A stretch of DNA of 20,823 nucleotides from Candidatus Thorarchaeota archaeon (GTDB lineage Archaea > Asgardarchaeota > Thorarchaeia > Thorarchaeales > Thorarchaeaceae), in contig JAEOSL010000063.1 in assembly GCA_016840385.1 (NCBI GenBank), positions 1 to 20,823 of the forward strand. The letters are read 5' to 3'. Position numbers and translations under genes: made by a program. This document shows positions 15,072 through 20,823 of the stretch, one piece after another. Positions within the stretch are counted from its first letter, which is position 1; the number at the start of each line of letters is the position of its first letter. The notes beneath the pieces were generated by a model. That model made no database searches, had not been told where the DNA came from, and saw only the letters and a list, made by a program, of their open reading frames with translations.

Positions 15072-15144
15072 TACTCAAAAATCATATCCAGATTCTGATT
15101 TGAGTACCGACTTGGTATTACTCACAACCATATTGATGTATTAC
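15072..15144 (+). promoter_or_regulatory. Multi-site operator region of the first RHH gene
   Basis: An inverted pair TACTCAAAAATCA (15072-15084) and TGATTTGAGTA (15096-15106) is followed by GGTATTACTCA (15114-15124) and GTATTAC (15138-15144). The two GTATTAC sites are 23 bp apart, exactly as upstream of the second RHH gene at 16461-16490. A further TTACTCA abuts the start codon. Repeated half-sites two turns apart are the usual layout for autoregulating RHH dimers. Confidence 0.55.
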
Positions 15145-15172
15145 AGAGAGCAATATCAGGAGATTACTCACT

Positions 15173-15316
15173 ATGAAATTAGTCACGCTTCATATCCCCG
15201 AAACCTATGTTGAGGGGCTTGAACAACTTGTCGAAAGCAATCTTTACCCTAACAGGTCAGAAGCAATTCGAATTGCTATTCGCGATTTACTAAAAAGAGA
15301 GCTCTGGGGTCAGTAA
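15173..15316 (+). CDS. Short ribbon-helix-helix (CopG-type) DNA-binding protein, copy 1
   Basis: A 47-residue protein: strand MKLVTLHIPE, helix ETYVEGLEQLVES, turn LYPNRSEAIR, and second helix RIAIRDLLKREL, ending WGQ. This is the minimal RHH fold found in short archaeal regulators such as CdrS-like proteins; it would dimerise and contact DNA with the N-terminal strand. AGGAG ten bases upstream supports the ATG. Its last 23 residues before the final Q are identical in the two other copies at 16294-16434 and 17816-17952. The upstream region carries several TACTCA-type sites, so autoregulation is likely. Confidence 0.9.
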   Translation: MKLVTLHIPETYVEGLEQLVESNLYPNRSEAIRIAIRDLLKRELWGQ

Positions 15317-15432
15317 GACGAAGATTCCCGAATACAAGGGAACTTCCATAGCTGATTCCATATCTCATCTATTTTACTTACTCTAATTGCCATCCTACGT
15401 TTGGAGTCATCCTTCAAGATGGATTTTACTTT
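15310..15432 (-). pseudogene. Relic of the 3' end of the 306-residue gene (third copy)
   Basis: An antisense frame reads KDDSKRRMAI then KIDEIWNQL, clearly homologous to the C-terminus of the gene at 16594-17514 (DSQRRMAI then KMDEIWSQL). The original TAG stop after the final leucine has become TGG, so the frame runs ten codons on to a TGA overlapping the end of the first RHH gene. A TGA also closes it upstream. Only about 25 codons are homologous, so it is a fragment rather than a gene. It lies opposite the 5' leader of the nuclease-like gene. Confidence 0.7.
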
Positions 15433-15490
15433 TCACCACCACCATCTCTCTTCTCTCTCCTTTTGCTCTATCTCCGTGAGAAAAGGTTTA

Positions 15491-16258
15491 ATGAAATCAC
15501 CATATGGAGTAGTTGTGGTTGGTATGGGTATCGAGCGGTCTGTGAACAAATTTTTCCGTAGACTGGATGAAGCAATTGAATCCAAGCTTGATGGGGAAGA
15601 GGGAAACCTCTTACCATCGCTTAATGTGCTCAGGCATAAGGCACTCGATTCCCTCCGGGCAAACACTGGAAATGCTGATGGCTGGTCATGGATTGCGGAG
15701 TACATGATTCTTCATGTTGTTAGACGAACAATTGAGAGGACAATGGGTTTTGAGTTTGAAATTAGAGACCTTCAAGAAAGACCGTATGTTTTCATTGATC
15801 CTGACAAGCAATTCTCACTTGGAGCCAGTATTCCACTGTATCAACTTCTCAATGACTCATCTGATGAGTTTCTTAAACGAAAACCAGATATCTGCCTGCT
15901 TTATCGTGAGCGCTTCATCCTTTCTCTTGAGGTAAAAACCACGATTCCTAACGATGATGCTCTCAAGAGATCGCTGACAACCTTGACAGGTATACAGGAG
16001 CGTGGGTGGCAAAAGCCCCAGTCTCGTGCATTTTTTGTGACCTTTGGGCGGACACTTGAAGTAGCACCAGAAAAGATAGTCAAAGAGTATAGAGAGTTCT
16101 ACGAGGCAAAAGGAAGATATGTGGGTCGTTTCAATCATACACTCCAAGATAGTGACTTGTTTAAAGAGATATACAAAGGCAGTAGAATGAAATTACTCAG
16201 TCTTGAGGAATGCTTGGGAAAAATAGAAACCCTGCTGAAGAAGCTCCCCAGTACCTAA
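15491..16258 (+). CDS. PD-(D/E)XK nuclease-like protein of unknown role
   Basis: A 255-residue protein whose centre carries the PD-(D/E)XK signature: RKPDICLLYRERF then LSLEVKT, with D133, E147 and K149 on predicted adjacent strands. An upstream acidic residue in WIAEYMI (E70) and the downstream helix with Q169-E170 fit the usual layout. This fold is shared by type II restriction enzymes, resolvases and repair nucleases, so DNA cleavage is a fair expectation but the target is not. A TTG at 15401 would add 30 residues of unlikely composition (HHHHLSSLSF). I prefer the ATG at 15491, which has AAAGG just upstream. No methyltransferase is nearby. It is convergent with RHH copy 2, 35 bases away. 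Confidence 0.7.
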   Translation: MKSPYGVVVVGMGIERSVNKFFRRLDEAIESKLDGEEGNLLPSLNVLRHKALDSLRANTGNADGWSWIAEYMILHVVRRTIERTMGFEFEIRDLQERPYVFIDPDKQFSLGASIPLYQLLNDSSDEFLKRKPDICLLYRERFILSLEVKTTIPNDDALKRSLTTLTGIQERGWQKPQSRAFFVTFGRTLEVAPEKIVKEYREFYEAKGRYVGRFNHTLQDSDLFKEIYKGSRMKLLSLEECLGKIETLLKKLPST

Positions 16259-16293
16259 TCGTTAATATTGACCATTAAACATGATGAATCCTT

Positions 16294-16434
16294 CTAGCCC
16301 CATAGTTCTCTTTTCAAAAGATCACGAATTGCTATTCTTATCGCTTCTGAACGATTAGGGTATAACTTATGTTCTACGAGCTTTTCCAGACCGTCGCAAT
16401 ATTGTTCGGGCACATGAAGAGTGACTAATTTCAT
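16294..16434 (-). CDS. Short ribbon-helix-helix (CopG-type) DNA-binding protein, copy 2
   Basis: A 46-residue paralogue of the RHH protein at 15173-15316: MKLVTLHVPE, then QYCDGLEKLVEHK, then LYPNRSEAIR and the same C-terminal helix ending ELWG. GGTGA eight bases upstream sets the start. It differs from copy 1 mainly in helix 1, including a cysteine (C13), so the two could form heterodimers. A clear TATA box and paired GTATTAC sites lie upstream. It is convergent with the nuclease-like gene and downstream, on the same strand, of the 306-residue gene whose duplicated end sits next to its promoter. Confidence 0.9.
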   Translation of the reverse strand: MKLVTLHVPEQYCDGLEKLVEHKLYPNRSEAIRIAIRDLLKRELWG

Positions 16435-16460
16435 CTTGGTATTCACCGAGTATCTTGTGG

Positions 16461-16502
16461 GTAATACGAGGATATGTAGTTGAGTAATACCGGGTATATA
16501 TA
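16461..16502 (-). promoter_or_regulatory. TATA box and paired operator of RHH copy 2
   Basis: On the minus strand, TATATATA (16495-16502) is followed after three bases by GGTATTACTCA (16481-16491) and, 23 bp on, by a second GTATTAC (16461-16467). The predicted transcript start falls between the two sites, so a bound RHH dimer pair would block initiation. The 11-bp first site is identical to the one at 15114-15124. Confidence 0.6.
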
Positions 16503-16548
16503 GTCACAGTCCGTGATTTTTCAAAGCAAGGTCTGAGGAGTACGTAGA

Positions 16549-16631
16549 ATAACTGACTCCAAATCTCATCCATTTTCATTGCTAGTTGAGAATCTATAAC
16601 TGACTCCAAATCTCATCCATTTTCTTTGCTA
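16549..16631. repeat. Tandem duplication of the 3' end of the 306-residue gene
   Basis: Two 36-base direct copies (16549-16584 and 16596-16631) differ at one base. Each is followed by GTTGAGAATCT, but in the outer copy 15 bases before it are missing. On the minus strand both encode KMDEIWSQL. The inner copy is the real gene end with its TAG; the outer copy is a downstream leftover lying close to the RHH copy 2 promoter. Confidence 0.8.
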
Positions 16632-17514
16632 ATATTGCCATTCTACGTTGAGAATCTTTCTTAGAGTCTTTGCTGTTTCCTAGTAAGCGAGTTGCCTGAA
16701 TCGATACAATAACCTCTCCGTGGCTGAGGGCATGCTTTTCGGGTAATGGAAAACGTATCCATAGTGGCCCATAGAATTCCTGTACTTTCGTCTTCAAGTA
16801 CTCAGTCCTGTATTTGAGATACGCTAGTTCATCCCCTTCCTCATAGTAAGTCTCTTGAACATCTTTTAACTCCACATAATCCATTACTTGCAACCAAGGT
16901 TCTGTCTTCCAGCATTCACCATAGGATAGCCTATGGCTTGTTTCGAATCCATAATTGCTTCTACCCACAACAAATAATCTTTGACTAGTCAAGATGAGGA
17001 AACCATGCCTACCAACAGTCTTGTTGTCAAGAAAAATCTCGCAAAGGTCATAATAGAGAGGTTCCTCGTTCTCTCTAAATACACCAACTTCTCTGAGAAT
17101 ATCAATTAGTATCATGTGGGGCTTGGCATGGATCGGATTTGGACAATGTGGATTTGTACTTATTCCAGTTTCTAGTTCCTGAGAGGTACTCGATGCACCA
17201 GCTGACGCTAGGATGTAACATAGATATATTATCTCATCACCATAACATTTACTCTGAGATTTCAACAATTTTACCGCTAGTCCTCGTAGAATCCCAATTT
17301 GAGTGTCAGTAAAAGAATAAGAATTCTTCAAGACCTCCTTGTATATCTTGTAGCAACCAAATTTTGGCGATTTGGTGCTCTCAGTAGTAGGAAGATACCA
17401 CTTCAAAGCATGGTCCAATTTTTCGCAGAGATCGCAGTGATCTGCAACAAGAAGTAGTTCAAATACTTTGGTCAGGACCGTACTAGCTGGTGACTTCTTG
17501 GACCTAAGAGCCAT
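16594..17514 (-). CDS. Unknown 306-residue protein with possible PH-like segment
   Basis: I do not recognise the family. The N-terminal half (about 1-140) is helical with scattered cysteines (CDLC near residue 28, and others). Residues about 165-275 include GRHGFLILTSQRLFVVGRS, the pattern of a bacterial-type PH/GRAM-like domain in which a strand pair reads 'LT-RLFVVG', followed by further strands and WIRFPLP. The last 17 residues (RRMAILAKKMDEIWSQL) are the part found in two extra copies nearby. The start is uncertain: ATG at 17514 is used here, but in-frame GTG and TTG codons up to 17556 overlap a small upstream frame, and no good ribosome site is visible. Likely a host-specific accessory gene. 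Confidence 0.65.
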   Translation of the reverse strand: MALRSKKSPASTVLTKVFELLLVADHCDLCEKLDHALKWYLPTTESTKSPKFGCYKIYKEVLKNSYSFTDTQIGILRGLAVKLLKSQSKCYGDEIIYLCYILASAGASSTSQELETGISTNPHCPNPIHAKPHMILIDILREVGVFRENEEPLYYDLCEIFLDNKTVGRHGFLILTSQRLFVVGRSNYGFETSHRLSYGECWKTEPWLQVMDYVELKDVQETYYEEGDELAYLKYRTEYLKTKVQEFYGPLWIRFPLPEKHALSHGEVIVSIQATRLLGNSKDSKKDSQRRMAILAKKMDEIWSQL

Positions 17515-17524
17515 CGTTCTGACG

Positions 17525-17668
17525 TTACGCCCTTCCTTCACATATGCTGGCTGCAATCAGGGCACCGATGACCAGGATCCACCCAGCCAAAATGTCTAAA
17601 GCAACCAAGACTAGTCCCAAAAAAATAGTGATCACTGCAAGCCAAAGAACTCTCCTATCACATCTCAA
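17525..17668 (-). CDS. Possible small membrane protein (47 aa, TTG start)
   Basis: A minus-strand frame starting at TTG 17668 encodes RCDRRVLW, two hydrophobic stretches (LAVITIFLGLVLVALDIL and WILVIGALIAASIC) and the tail EGRA. It ends 10 bases before the ATG of the 306-residue gene. Two adjacent membrane-like helices are unlikely by chance, and the spacing suits an operon. Against it: no ATG, weak ribosome site, and the open frame continues upstream (LSNGGHD and earlier) to a TGA at about 17717, so it may be the end of a decayed longer gene. Confidence 0.4.
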   Translation of the reverse strand: MRCDRRVLWLAVITIFLGLVLVALDILAGWILVIGALIAASICEGRA

Positions 17669-17766
17669 AATGTCATGTCCCCCGTTGGATAATCTGAATT
17701 CATAATTTAATCAAACATCTACTATAAGAATCTTTGCAAAAGGAGCGAGGCTTTCTGGCATGTTTT

Positions 17767-17805
17767 GAGGGGTAGGAATTCCTTCTTCTATCCCCTCTTT
17801 TTTTT
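17767..17805 (+). terminator. Intrinsic terminator with eight T residues and no obvious upstream gene
   Basis: GAGGGGTAG pairs with CTATCCCCTC (one bulged T, 12-base loop), followed by eight consecutive T. It is the strongest terminator shape in the window on the plus strand, yet no plus-strand gene is visible for more than 1.3 kb upstream. It may end a small RNA from the 17.67-17.77 kb region or be a leftover of a lost gene. Confidence 0.65.
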
Positions 17806-17815
17806 CTTCATATAG

Positions 17816-17952
17816 ATGAAATTTGGTTTTGAGAGGCCGAGCAATATGTCGAAGGACTCGAACGTCTGGTTGAAAACAACCTCTATCCTAACAGATCAGA
17901 GGCAATCAGAATTGCAATCCGTGACCTCTTGAAGAGAGAGCTTTGGGGTTAG
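17816..17952 (+). pseudogene. Ribbon-helix-helix gene copy 3, broken at the 5' end
   Basis: From 17839 the frame reads EQYVEGLERLVENN, LYPNRSEAIR, IAIRDLLKRELWG and a TAG, matching copies 1 and 2 almost perfectly. The part for the DNA-contacting strand is wrong: after ATGAAATTTGG the sequence is four bases shorter than in the intact genes and a TGA is in frame ahead of EQY. No alternative start lies before helix 1, so a working protein is unlikely. The promoter sites found at the other two copies are absent here; a T-tract terminator sits 10 bases upstream instead. Confidence 0.8.
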
Positions 17953-18072
17953 TCAATTAATTTTGTATAGGATTCAGTTCAAATCAACATGCAAGATTGA
18001 TTGAAAAGAGAATAGTTTGTGCCGGTCAATAGATGGCGCGCATGTCTAGTACAGCGTATCCATCAAAGAAAG

Positions 18073-18104
18073 CTTGATATCTATTCCTAATAGCATATAT
18101 CAAG
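18073..18104. promoter_or_regulatory. Dyad over the promoter of the cysteine-rich paralogue pair
   Basis: CTTGATAT and ATATCAAG are perfect 8-bp arms (16 bases between), with an inner CTATT-CCT-AATAG pair. The right arm overlaps the likely TATA box CATATATC (18094-18101), about 40 bases before the start of the first paralogue, so it reads as an operator. A near-perfect GGTCGCTAGAGACC dyad follows at 18111-18124, around the expected transcript start. The stretch 17953-18072 shows nothing else I can name. Confidence 0.5.
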
Positions 18105-18140
18105 AGTGGCGGTCGCTAGAGACCCCGATTTAGGAGCGTG

Positions 18141-19127
18141 TTGAATATAGGGCATGATGCCTATGGGCTGAAACTGAATCCATCCACTAATGGAAATCAG
18201 TCCAATACACACGTTGTCAGAGGGTGTCCGTGTTATCGACAGTTTGGTGATGAAAAAGTCTGTCTTAACAATGACGACATCGTCCCAATCAATGCAATTT
18301 CTGTAGATCCTTCATTCTTCGAACAAATCAGCAATCTAGAAGAACTAGCAGAATACAAGAGTGACAAAGAAAGTATGTGCTATTTACTGATGTTCCTTGA
18401 TAGAAGATGGGGTTCTTGTCATTGTATCAGTCAAGGACAGAAGATTGTCATTAACAAGAAAGTTGTAAAAAGCGCTGAGATTGATAGTGCATTGCAATTT
18501 GTTACAACTTCTGACAGGAATAGAGATGGAGTAGTTTGCTCAGATTGTTTGTACAAATACTTGCGAACATTGGGCGAGGCGTCGGAAGGATTTCTTTCGG
18601 ATTCTGAAAGAGAAGAGATAGTAGGATCATATGTCAGAGACGTTTCAACTAGAATGGCTGCTGAATTAAGTGGATATTCGGCAAACGGTCATTCAGATGA
18701 GAAATATGAACAACACGTTCGATTGTATATCAAGAGATTAAATCAGACTCGCACTCAATGGGCTTCACTCACATTGAAGCTTAGAGAGAAGAACGGTGAC
18801 AAAGTTCTGACAGAACTGGTGGACCATTATAGAGCCTTGTACAGACTCGAGGCTATCTTTCTGTTTCAGGTTCTTTCTTTAGACGATAATTCAGTTGAGA
18901 AAGACTCACTAGGAACTCTTCGATTTATGGTCGGAGTTTCAGAGAAGGTAATCCGACTCAGTGATATGATTAGGGAGAAAACCCACGATCTTCTTGAAAG
19001 AAAGGCAATGAATGAAGATCTCCAAAAGTCTTTTCGAAAACATGCCGAGAAACGAAAAGAAACTGAGTATAAATTCAGTAATCTTGTAAAGGTACTCAGT
19101 GAAATCAGTGCACAAACCAGTTCATGA
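18141..19127 (+). CDS. Cysteine-rich, helical protein of unknown family, paralogue 1
   Basis: A 328-residue protein I do not recognise, paralogous to the next gene. The N-terminal 140 residues hold the conserved part: VRGCPC (C29, C31), FGDEKVC (C41), VDPSFF, MCY (C80), CHCISQG (C93, C95), DSALQF, and CSDCLYK (C133, C136). Seven cysteines are shared with the paralogue, which suggests a zinc- or Fe-S-binding fold. The rest (about 150-328) is helical and charged, compatible with coiled coils. No signal peptide or membrane helix is seen. I chose TTG 18141 because AGGAG ends five bases earlier; a GTG at 18138 is almost on top of that site. An operator-like dyad lies just upstream. Confidence 0.75.
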   Translation: MNIGHDAYGLKLNPSTNGNQSNTHVVRGCPCYRQFGDEKVCLNNDDIVPINAISVDPSFFEQISNLEELAEYKSDKESMCYLLMFLDRRWGSCHCISQGQKIVINKKVVKSAEIDSALQFVTTSDRNRDGVVCSDCLYKYLRTLGEASEGFLSDSEREEIVGSYVRDVSTRMAAELSGYSANGHSDEKYEQHVRLYIKRLNQTRTQWASLTLKLREKNGDKVLTELVDHYRALYRLEAIFLFQVLSLDDNSVEKDSLGTLRFMVGVSEKVIRLSDMIREKTHDLLERKAMNEDLQKSFRKHAEKRKETEYKFSNLVKVLSEISAQTSS

Positions 19128-19185
19128 GAAGTTCTAAATGGGTCTTGGCTATAATGGTAGGTGCTTAATGTAAGTTAGCACGTGA

Positions 19186-19193
19186 TTTAAATA
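19186..19193 (+). promoter_or_regulatory. Possible TATA element for paralogue 2
   Basis: TTTAAATA in the 68-base gap between the paralogues. If used, transcription would start near 19215, downstream of the TTG at 19196, and translation would then begin at the ATG at 19244. This conflicts with the longer start, which is one reason the start is uncertain. Confidence 0.35.
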
Positions 19194-19195
19194 AG

Positions 19196-20170
19196 TTGGA
19201 GCAGAATATTGTGCTTGAAGAGCAAGAAGCATCCACAATCAAAATGGTACGTGGATGTCCATGTTTCAAAGTCTTTGGAGACGAAAAGCTCTGTGTTAAT
19301 GATGACAGCGTTTTAGAAATCGAAGTCCTAGAGATTGATCCATCATTCTTCTCATTTCGTCCAGATAGAGAAAGCATGATAGAAGAACAAGCAAGTGAGG
19401 GGAATATCTGCTATGCAGCCATCTTTGTAAATTATCCTGACAATAAGGTATACTGTATTTCTCAGGGATGGGAACTAAGAATTCATGGAAAGGATGTTCC
19501 AGGCAATGATCTTGAGGATGCCTTACAATTCTTGTCGACCAAAGAAGCGAGAGCTAGTGCTGAGATATGCTCAGAATGTTTGTACAAATTCATCCTAACC
19601 TTAGGTGATACATTCGCTGACCTGATGACCAAGGAAGAGAAAACCGATGAAATCAAACGGTATGTTGACCAATTCTCACTCAAAATTGCAATCAAGCATA
19701 GCCAAATGGATAATATGATGGAGTCAATTGGAACTGAGGAGGATATTGAAAATGGTGTTGACCATTTTGGATTCTTGCGGAAGTATCTTGTTCAGCTTCT
19801 CGAACAACAACACTATTGGTCAGATCTAGAGCAATTGTTTTCTGAGGAAAATTCAGAGTTTTGGATACAAGATCTACTACGAAAACGTGAACGTCTTGCA
19901 CGAATGGAATTTCAGTTCTATAGTCAAACACTGCAGCTCCGTGATATCAATGACTTTGCGCTTCTCATCAAGATGTTGCATTATATCCTAAGATCGTCTG
20001 ATGAGATCCTTCTGTTGAATGAAGATATTCACAATGTGATTTGTTCTGACCGGTTTAAGGAAGTTGTACAGAGAGAGGAACTACTGTCGCCCTTAGCCTC
20101 GTATACAGAGAAGAGTAGGACAATAGAGCACAACTTCGGGAATATTCTACAGATTCTCACGAAGATGTGA
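19196..20170 (+). CDS. Cysteine-rich, helical protein of unknown family, paralogue 2
   Basis: A 324-residue paralogue of the preceding gene, from a TTG start. It keeps VRGCPC (C21, C23), FGDEKLC (C33), IDPSFF, ICY (C72), YCISQG (C87), DALQF and CSECLYK (C125, C128), and has a helical C-terminal half with little sequence identity to the first copy. The split between a well-kept Cys domain and a diverged helical half suggests the Cys domain carries the common biochemical role while the helical part varies in partner. The start is doubtful: the TTG has no good ribosome site, and an ATG at 19244, directly before VRGCPC, would give a 308-residue protein. The gene ends 5 bases from the convergent YkgJ-type gene. 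Confidence 0.75.
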   Translation: MEQNIVLEEQEASTIKMVRGCPCFKVFGDEKLCVNDDSVLEIEVLEIDPSFFSFRPDRESMIEEQASEGNICYAAIFVNYPDNKVYCISQGWELRIHGKDVPGNDLEDALQFLSTKEARASAEICSECLYKFILTLGDTFADLMTKEEKTDEIKRYVDQFSLKIAIKHSQMDNMMESIGTEEDIENGVDHFGFLRKYLVQLLEQQHYWSDLEQLFSEENSEFWIQDLLRKRERLARMEFQFYSQTLQLRDINDFALLIKMLHYILRSSDEILLLNEDIHNVICSDRFKEVVQREELLSPLASYTEKSRTIEHNFGNILQILTKM

Positions 20171-20175
20171 TCTCA

Positions 20176-20790
20176 TCACAATCCCTCAGTGTAGAATCTA
20201 GGGTCGGATAGAATTTTTGTAATTAGCTCAAGTACCGATGGAGAGGTTTGATTCTCGTTCCATTCCTTTGTAAAATCCTTGTACATCTGCATTCCAGGCA
20301 AAACCGAGTCTGCAATCTCCTCAACTTCATCCTCCAAAATTTGAGGTCCAACTCCCAACCCAGGGCAGATTTCTTTCTTTGCACTTAAACCCCAGTTTCT
20401 TTGATCTTCTAACTCTGTGAAGACAAAGGGAAATGATTTGCATACCAACGGTCGAACAGGATGGATCATACAAAGATCTTCTTTCAAAAATACGCAATCC
20501 CCATTCTCCATTTTCTTAAGCGCCATGAAAGCGAGTCCACGTTCTGTAGCAACAGAAGAAATTCTCTCTAAACCTACGGGGGTTGTTGCACCATCAGACA
20601 CAATGTAGAAATCTAAAGCTTTGAGCATATCTTCGGGACCTAATCCAAGGACGGCTGCTATCTTTACGATATCACTACCAGTCACTGTAACCAGTAGATA
20701 TTCATCACGACAGCATGCACCACACTTAGTACATTCGAAATGTGGTAGGACACCATCTTCAGAATCCGTTCCTTGATTATCCGGGTTCAA
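20176..20790 (-). CDS. YkgJ-family CxxCxxCC metal-binding protein
   Basis: A 204-residue protein with the hallmark C20-x2-C23-x2-C26-C27 (FECTKCGACC) and the downstream CVFL, EDLCMIHPVRPLVCKSFPF segment (split as EDLCMIHPVRP and LVCKSFPF), both typical of the YkgJ (zinc- or iron-chelating) family. Members bind an Fe-S cluster or zinc, and most have unknown roles. The C-terminal 70 residues are less conserved. The start is a TTG at 20790 with GAGTGA six bases upstream; no ATG is available in frame near it. It is convergent with the cysteine-rich paralogue pair, so a shared metal-related role is possible but not shown. The 33 bases beyond it hold only its leader. Confidence 0.88.
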   Translation of the reverse strand: MNPDNQGTDSEDGVLPHFECTKCGACCRDEYLLVTVTGSDIVKIAAVLGLGPEDMLKALDFYIVSDGATTPVGLERISSVATERGLAFMALKKMENGDCVFLKEDLCMIHPVRPLVCKSFPFVFTELEDQRNWGLSAKKEICPGLGVGPQILEDEVEEIADSVLPGMQMYKDFTKEWNENQTSPSVLELITKILSDPRFYTEGL

Positions 20791-20823
20791 AGTAGTTCAC
20801 TCTACACCTGTAGGTACTCATCC

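Noticed and set aside
15072..15144. TACTCA repeats as a CRISPR array
   Set aside because: Repeat units are only 6-11 bases, irregularly spaced and mixed in orientation; they fit operator half-sites.
14516..15172. tRNA or other structured RNA gene in the long intergenic stretch
   Set aside because: No T-loop, anticodon stem or CCA-type end could be found on either strand; the hairpins are isolated.
15401..15490. N-terminal extension of the nuclease-like protein from TTG 15401
   Set aside because: The extra 30 residues are low-complexity (HHHH, SLSF) and lie over the antisense relic; the ATG at 15491 has an AAAGG site.
16367..16609. 80-codon minus-strand frame spanning the RHH copy 2 promoter
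   Set aside because: Its N-terminal part is the duplicated end of the neighbouring gene and the rest runs through the TATA box and operator sites, so it is a chance frame.

Overview
The window looks like chromosomal DNA of an anaerobic archaeon, plausibly an Asgard lineage such as Thorarchaeia. The lineage is an inference. What points to archaea is a thiolase paired with a DUF35 zinc-ribbon/OB protein, a 3-hydroxyacyl-CoA dehydrogenase with a repeated C-terminal domain, a remnant of an ADP-forming acyl-CoA synthetase, 46-47 residue ribbon-helix-helix (RHH) regulators of archaeal type, and several TATA-like boxes. Many genes have clear GGAGG-type Shine-Dalgarno sites, and GTG or TTG starts are common.

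Region 1 (1-6810) handles glycerol 3-phosphate. A tight minus-strand operon encodes the three subunits of an anaerobic-type glycerol-3-phosphate dehydrogenase (GlpA-GlpB-GlpC, the last cut by the window edge). A small unknown protein is divergent from it. An FGGY-family kinase, probably glycerol kinase, lies nearby on the minus strand, and a metallo-beta-lactamase-fold hydrolase is divergent from the kinase.

Region 2 (6811-14620) handles acyl-CoA metabolism. It has two enoyl-CoA hydratases, an SCP2-type thiolase with its DUF35 partner, and a four-gene operon: nitroreductase, RHH-like unknown, SCP2 sterol-carrier-like protein, 3-hydroxyacyl-CoA dehydrogenase. Two plus-strand hypothetical genes, one a double zinc ribbon, interrupt the block. 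Hairpin terminators separate the units. Two intergenic regions share the palindrome GTATTC-N2/3-GAATAC, which may be a common operator. No acyl-CoA dehydrogenase is present.

Region 3 (14.6-18.0 kb) is a rearranged, partly decayed accessory segment. It holds a C-terminal relic of an ADP-forming acyl-CoA synthetase and three copies of a tiny RHH gene, two intact and one broken. It also holds a PD-(D/E)XK nuclease-like protein, and an unknown protein with a possible PH-like segment whose 3' end is tandemly duplicated and also survives as a third antisense relic. The two intact RHH genes carry matching paired sites upstream, 23 bp apart, which suggests autoregulation.

Region 4 (18.0-20.8 kb) holds tandem paralogues of an unrecognised cysteine-rich, helical protein family behind a strong dyad, then a convergent YkgJ-type CxxCxxCC protein. 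No tRNA, rRNA, CRISPR array or recognisable transposase was seen.
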